Positions 63,100 through 64,000 of a stretch of 64,000 nucleotides of DNA are shown here, piece after piece; positions within the stretch are counted from its first letter, which is position 1; each line of letters begins with the position of its first letter. Origin of the DNA: Chryseobacterium salipaludis (GTDB lineage Bacteria > Bacteroidota > Bacteroidia > Flavobacteriales > Weeksellaceae); contig NZ_JALHKS010000003.1 in assembly GCF_022968825.1 (NCBI RefSeq), positions 1 to 64,000 on the forward strand, given 5' to 3'. A program made the translations under genes and the position numbers. The notes under the pieces are model-generated. The model saw nothing but the letters and a program-made list of their open reading frames with translations. It ran no database searches and was not told the origin of the DNA.

Positions 63100-64000
63100 A
63101 TGAAAGAATTTTCGAAAGAAGTTTACCTGAAGTGGTACGAGGAGATGACCATGTGGAGACGGTTTGAAGACAAGTGCCGCTCTTTGTACCTGAAGCAGAA
63201 AATCCGTGGGTTCCTGCACCTGTACAATGGTCAGGAAGCAATCCCAGCCGGATTTACGCATGCAATGGATTTGTCTAAAGACAGCATGATTACCGCCTAC
63301 CGGTGCCATATTCACCCAATGGCGATGGGCGTGGACCCAAAAAGAATCATGGCTGAATTGTGTGGCAAGGCAACAGGAACTTCCGGAGGAATGGGTGGCT
63401 CTATGCATATTTTCAGTAAAGAGCACCGCTTTTACGGCGGTCACGGTATCGTGGGCGGCCAGATTCCATTAGGCGCGGGGATCGCTTTTGCTGATAAATA
63501 TTTCGACAGAAAAGCCGTAAACATTTGCTTCTTCGGCGATGGTGCGGCGCGCCAGGGCTCTCTGCATGAAACCTTTAACATGGCGATGAACTGGAAACTT
63601 CCGGTCGTTTTTGTGGTGGAGAATAACCAGTATGCAATGGGAACTTCCGTTAAAAGAACAGCCAACCATGAAGATATTTATAAATTAGGTTTGGGTTATG
63701 AAATGCCTTGCCTGCCGGTAGATGCGATGGATCCGGAAAAAGTAGCAGAAGCTGCTTTTGAAGCAATCGAGCGCGCACGCCGCGGAGACGGACCTACCTT
63801 CATCGAAGCGAGAACCTACAGATACCGTGGGCACTCCATGTCTGACGCGGAACCGTACAGAAGTAAAGATGAAGTGGCGGAACATAAAAAAGATGACCCT
63901 ATTGAAATTGTGAAGCACCGCATCCTCGAAAATAACTGGGCAACCGAAGAAGAACTGGAAAAAATCGATCAGCAGTCCAAAGAGTTCGTAGAAGAATGTG
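63100..64000 (+). CDS. pdhA: Pyruvate dehydrogenase E1 component alpha subunit (3' end cut by window)
   Basis: 300 complete codons are visible, with no stop before the window edge; the full protein is about 330 residues, so only the last tenth is missing. Thiamine-diphosphate enzyme that decarboxylates pyruvate with the beta subunit and passes acetyl to lipoyl-E2. Start MKEFSKEVYLKWYEEM; active-site region YNGQEAIPAG; GGMGGSMHIF; ThDP motif GDGAARQGSLHETFNMAMNW ending in VVENNQYAM; phosphorylation-loop-like YRYRGHSMSDAEPYR. Divergent from the PAP2 gene. Confidence 0.96.
   Translation, partial: MKEFSKEVYLKWYEEMTMWRRFEDKCRSLYLKQKIRGFLHLYNGQEAIPAGFTHAMDLSKDSMITAYRCHIHPMAMGVDPKRIMAELCGKATGTSGGMGGSMHIFSKEHRFYGGHGIVGGQIPLGAGIAFADKYFDRKAVNICFFGDGAARQGSLHETFNMAMNWKLPVVFVVENNQYAMGTSVKRTANHEDIYKLGLGYEMPCLPVDAMDPEKVAEAAFEAIERARRGDGPTFIEARTYRYRGHSMSDAEPYRSKDEVAEHKKDDPIEIVKHRILENNWATEEELEKIDQQSKEFVEEC

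Overview
This window is a chromosomal segment from a member of the Bacteroidota, most likely a flavobacterium of the Chryseobacterium / Kaistella / Weeksellaceae type. Several things point there. Many genes are preceded by the Bacteroidota sigma-A promoter (TTG about 20 nt upstream of TAnnTTTG) and lack a clear Shine-Dalgarno sequence. The primary sigma factor is the short 288-residue form. One secreted protein ends in a type IX secretion sorting domain. There is a subclass-A2-like class A beta-lactamase, and families such as DUF4153, DUF4199, DUF3098, DUF2490 and TIGR02757 occur together. No insertion sequence, prophage, integrase or CRISPR array was found. This reads as core genome rather than an island.

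Layout. 1-4.7 kb: tail of an rRNA operon (5S), a short DnaE-type polymerase, a secreted M28 peptidase and tRNA-Arg(CCT). 4.8-14.8 kb: uvrA, a TonB-dependent receptor with a DUF2490 partner, dnaN, pheT and a META lipoprotein. 14.8-20.0 kb (minus strand): a compact six-gene run (oxidoreductase, beta-lactamase, M23 peptidase, 3-hydroxybutyryl-CoA dehydrogenase, membrane protein, small acidic protein). 20.2-26.7 kb: pcm, a fused ccsBA cytochrome c synthase, RNase Z, TIGR02757 and a DUF1003-like coiled-coil protein, meeting rsmA head-on. 27.6-33.6 kb: ftsX, DUF3098, uppP, truB, a RsuA-type pseudouridine synthase, a frameshifted lipoprotein, an amino-acid permease and DUF2007. 33.7-44 kb: menB-menA-UPF0173, the SRP RNA gene, DUF4199, a GT2 glycosyltransferase, a GIN-domain lipoprotein, a phosphosugar mutase, an aminotransferase, kdsB, a LolA-like protein and a lipoprotein glutathione peroxidase. 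44-48.8 kb (minus): ftsK, lolA, lptF/G. 48.9-57.3 kb: an iron-permease/Rieske-oxidoreductase neighbourhood, hutU, an S41 peptidase lipoprotein, pncA and a bacillithiol mini-operon with a Crp/Fnr regulator. 57.4-64 kb: sigA, a T9SS cargo, an RRM RNA-binding protein, DUF4153, PAP2 and the start of pdhA, cut by the window edge.

Functionally the window is rich in envelope biogenesis (uppP, lptF/G, two LolA-like proteins, kdsB, M23 peptidase, beta-lactamase), information processing (dnaE, dnaN, uvrA, pheT, truB, rsmA, rnz, ffs, sigA) and redox/thiol chemistry (ccsBA, menA/menB, Rieske oxidoreductase, glutathione peroxidase, bacillithiol genes).

I did not find a convincing wholly new system. The observations most worth a second look are: a clean frameshift in a lysozyme-inhibitor-like lipoprotein; a beta-lactamase that overlaps a LytM peptidase gene by one base; promoters abutting the start codons of pcm and lptF/G that predict leaderless mRNAs; two mutually exclusive hairpins in the TonB-receptor leader; a cluster of genes with forced TTG starts; and the bacillithiol/Crp operon. 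Start codons were revised wherever the longest open frame began at a TTG/GTG, or upstream of the predicted transcription start, while a better-placed ATG followed.
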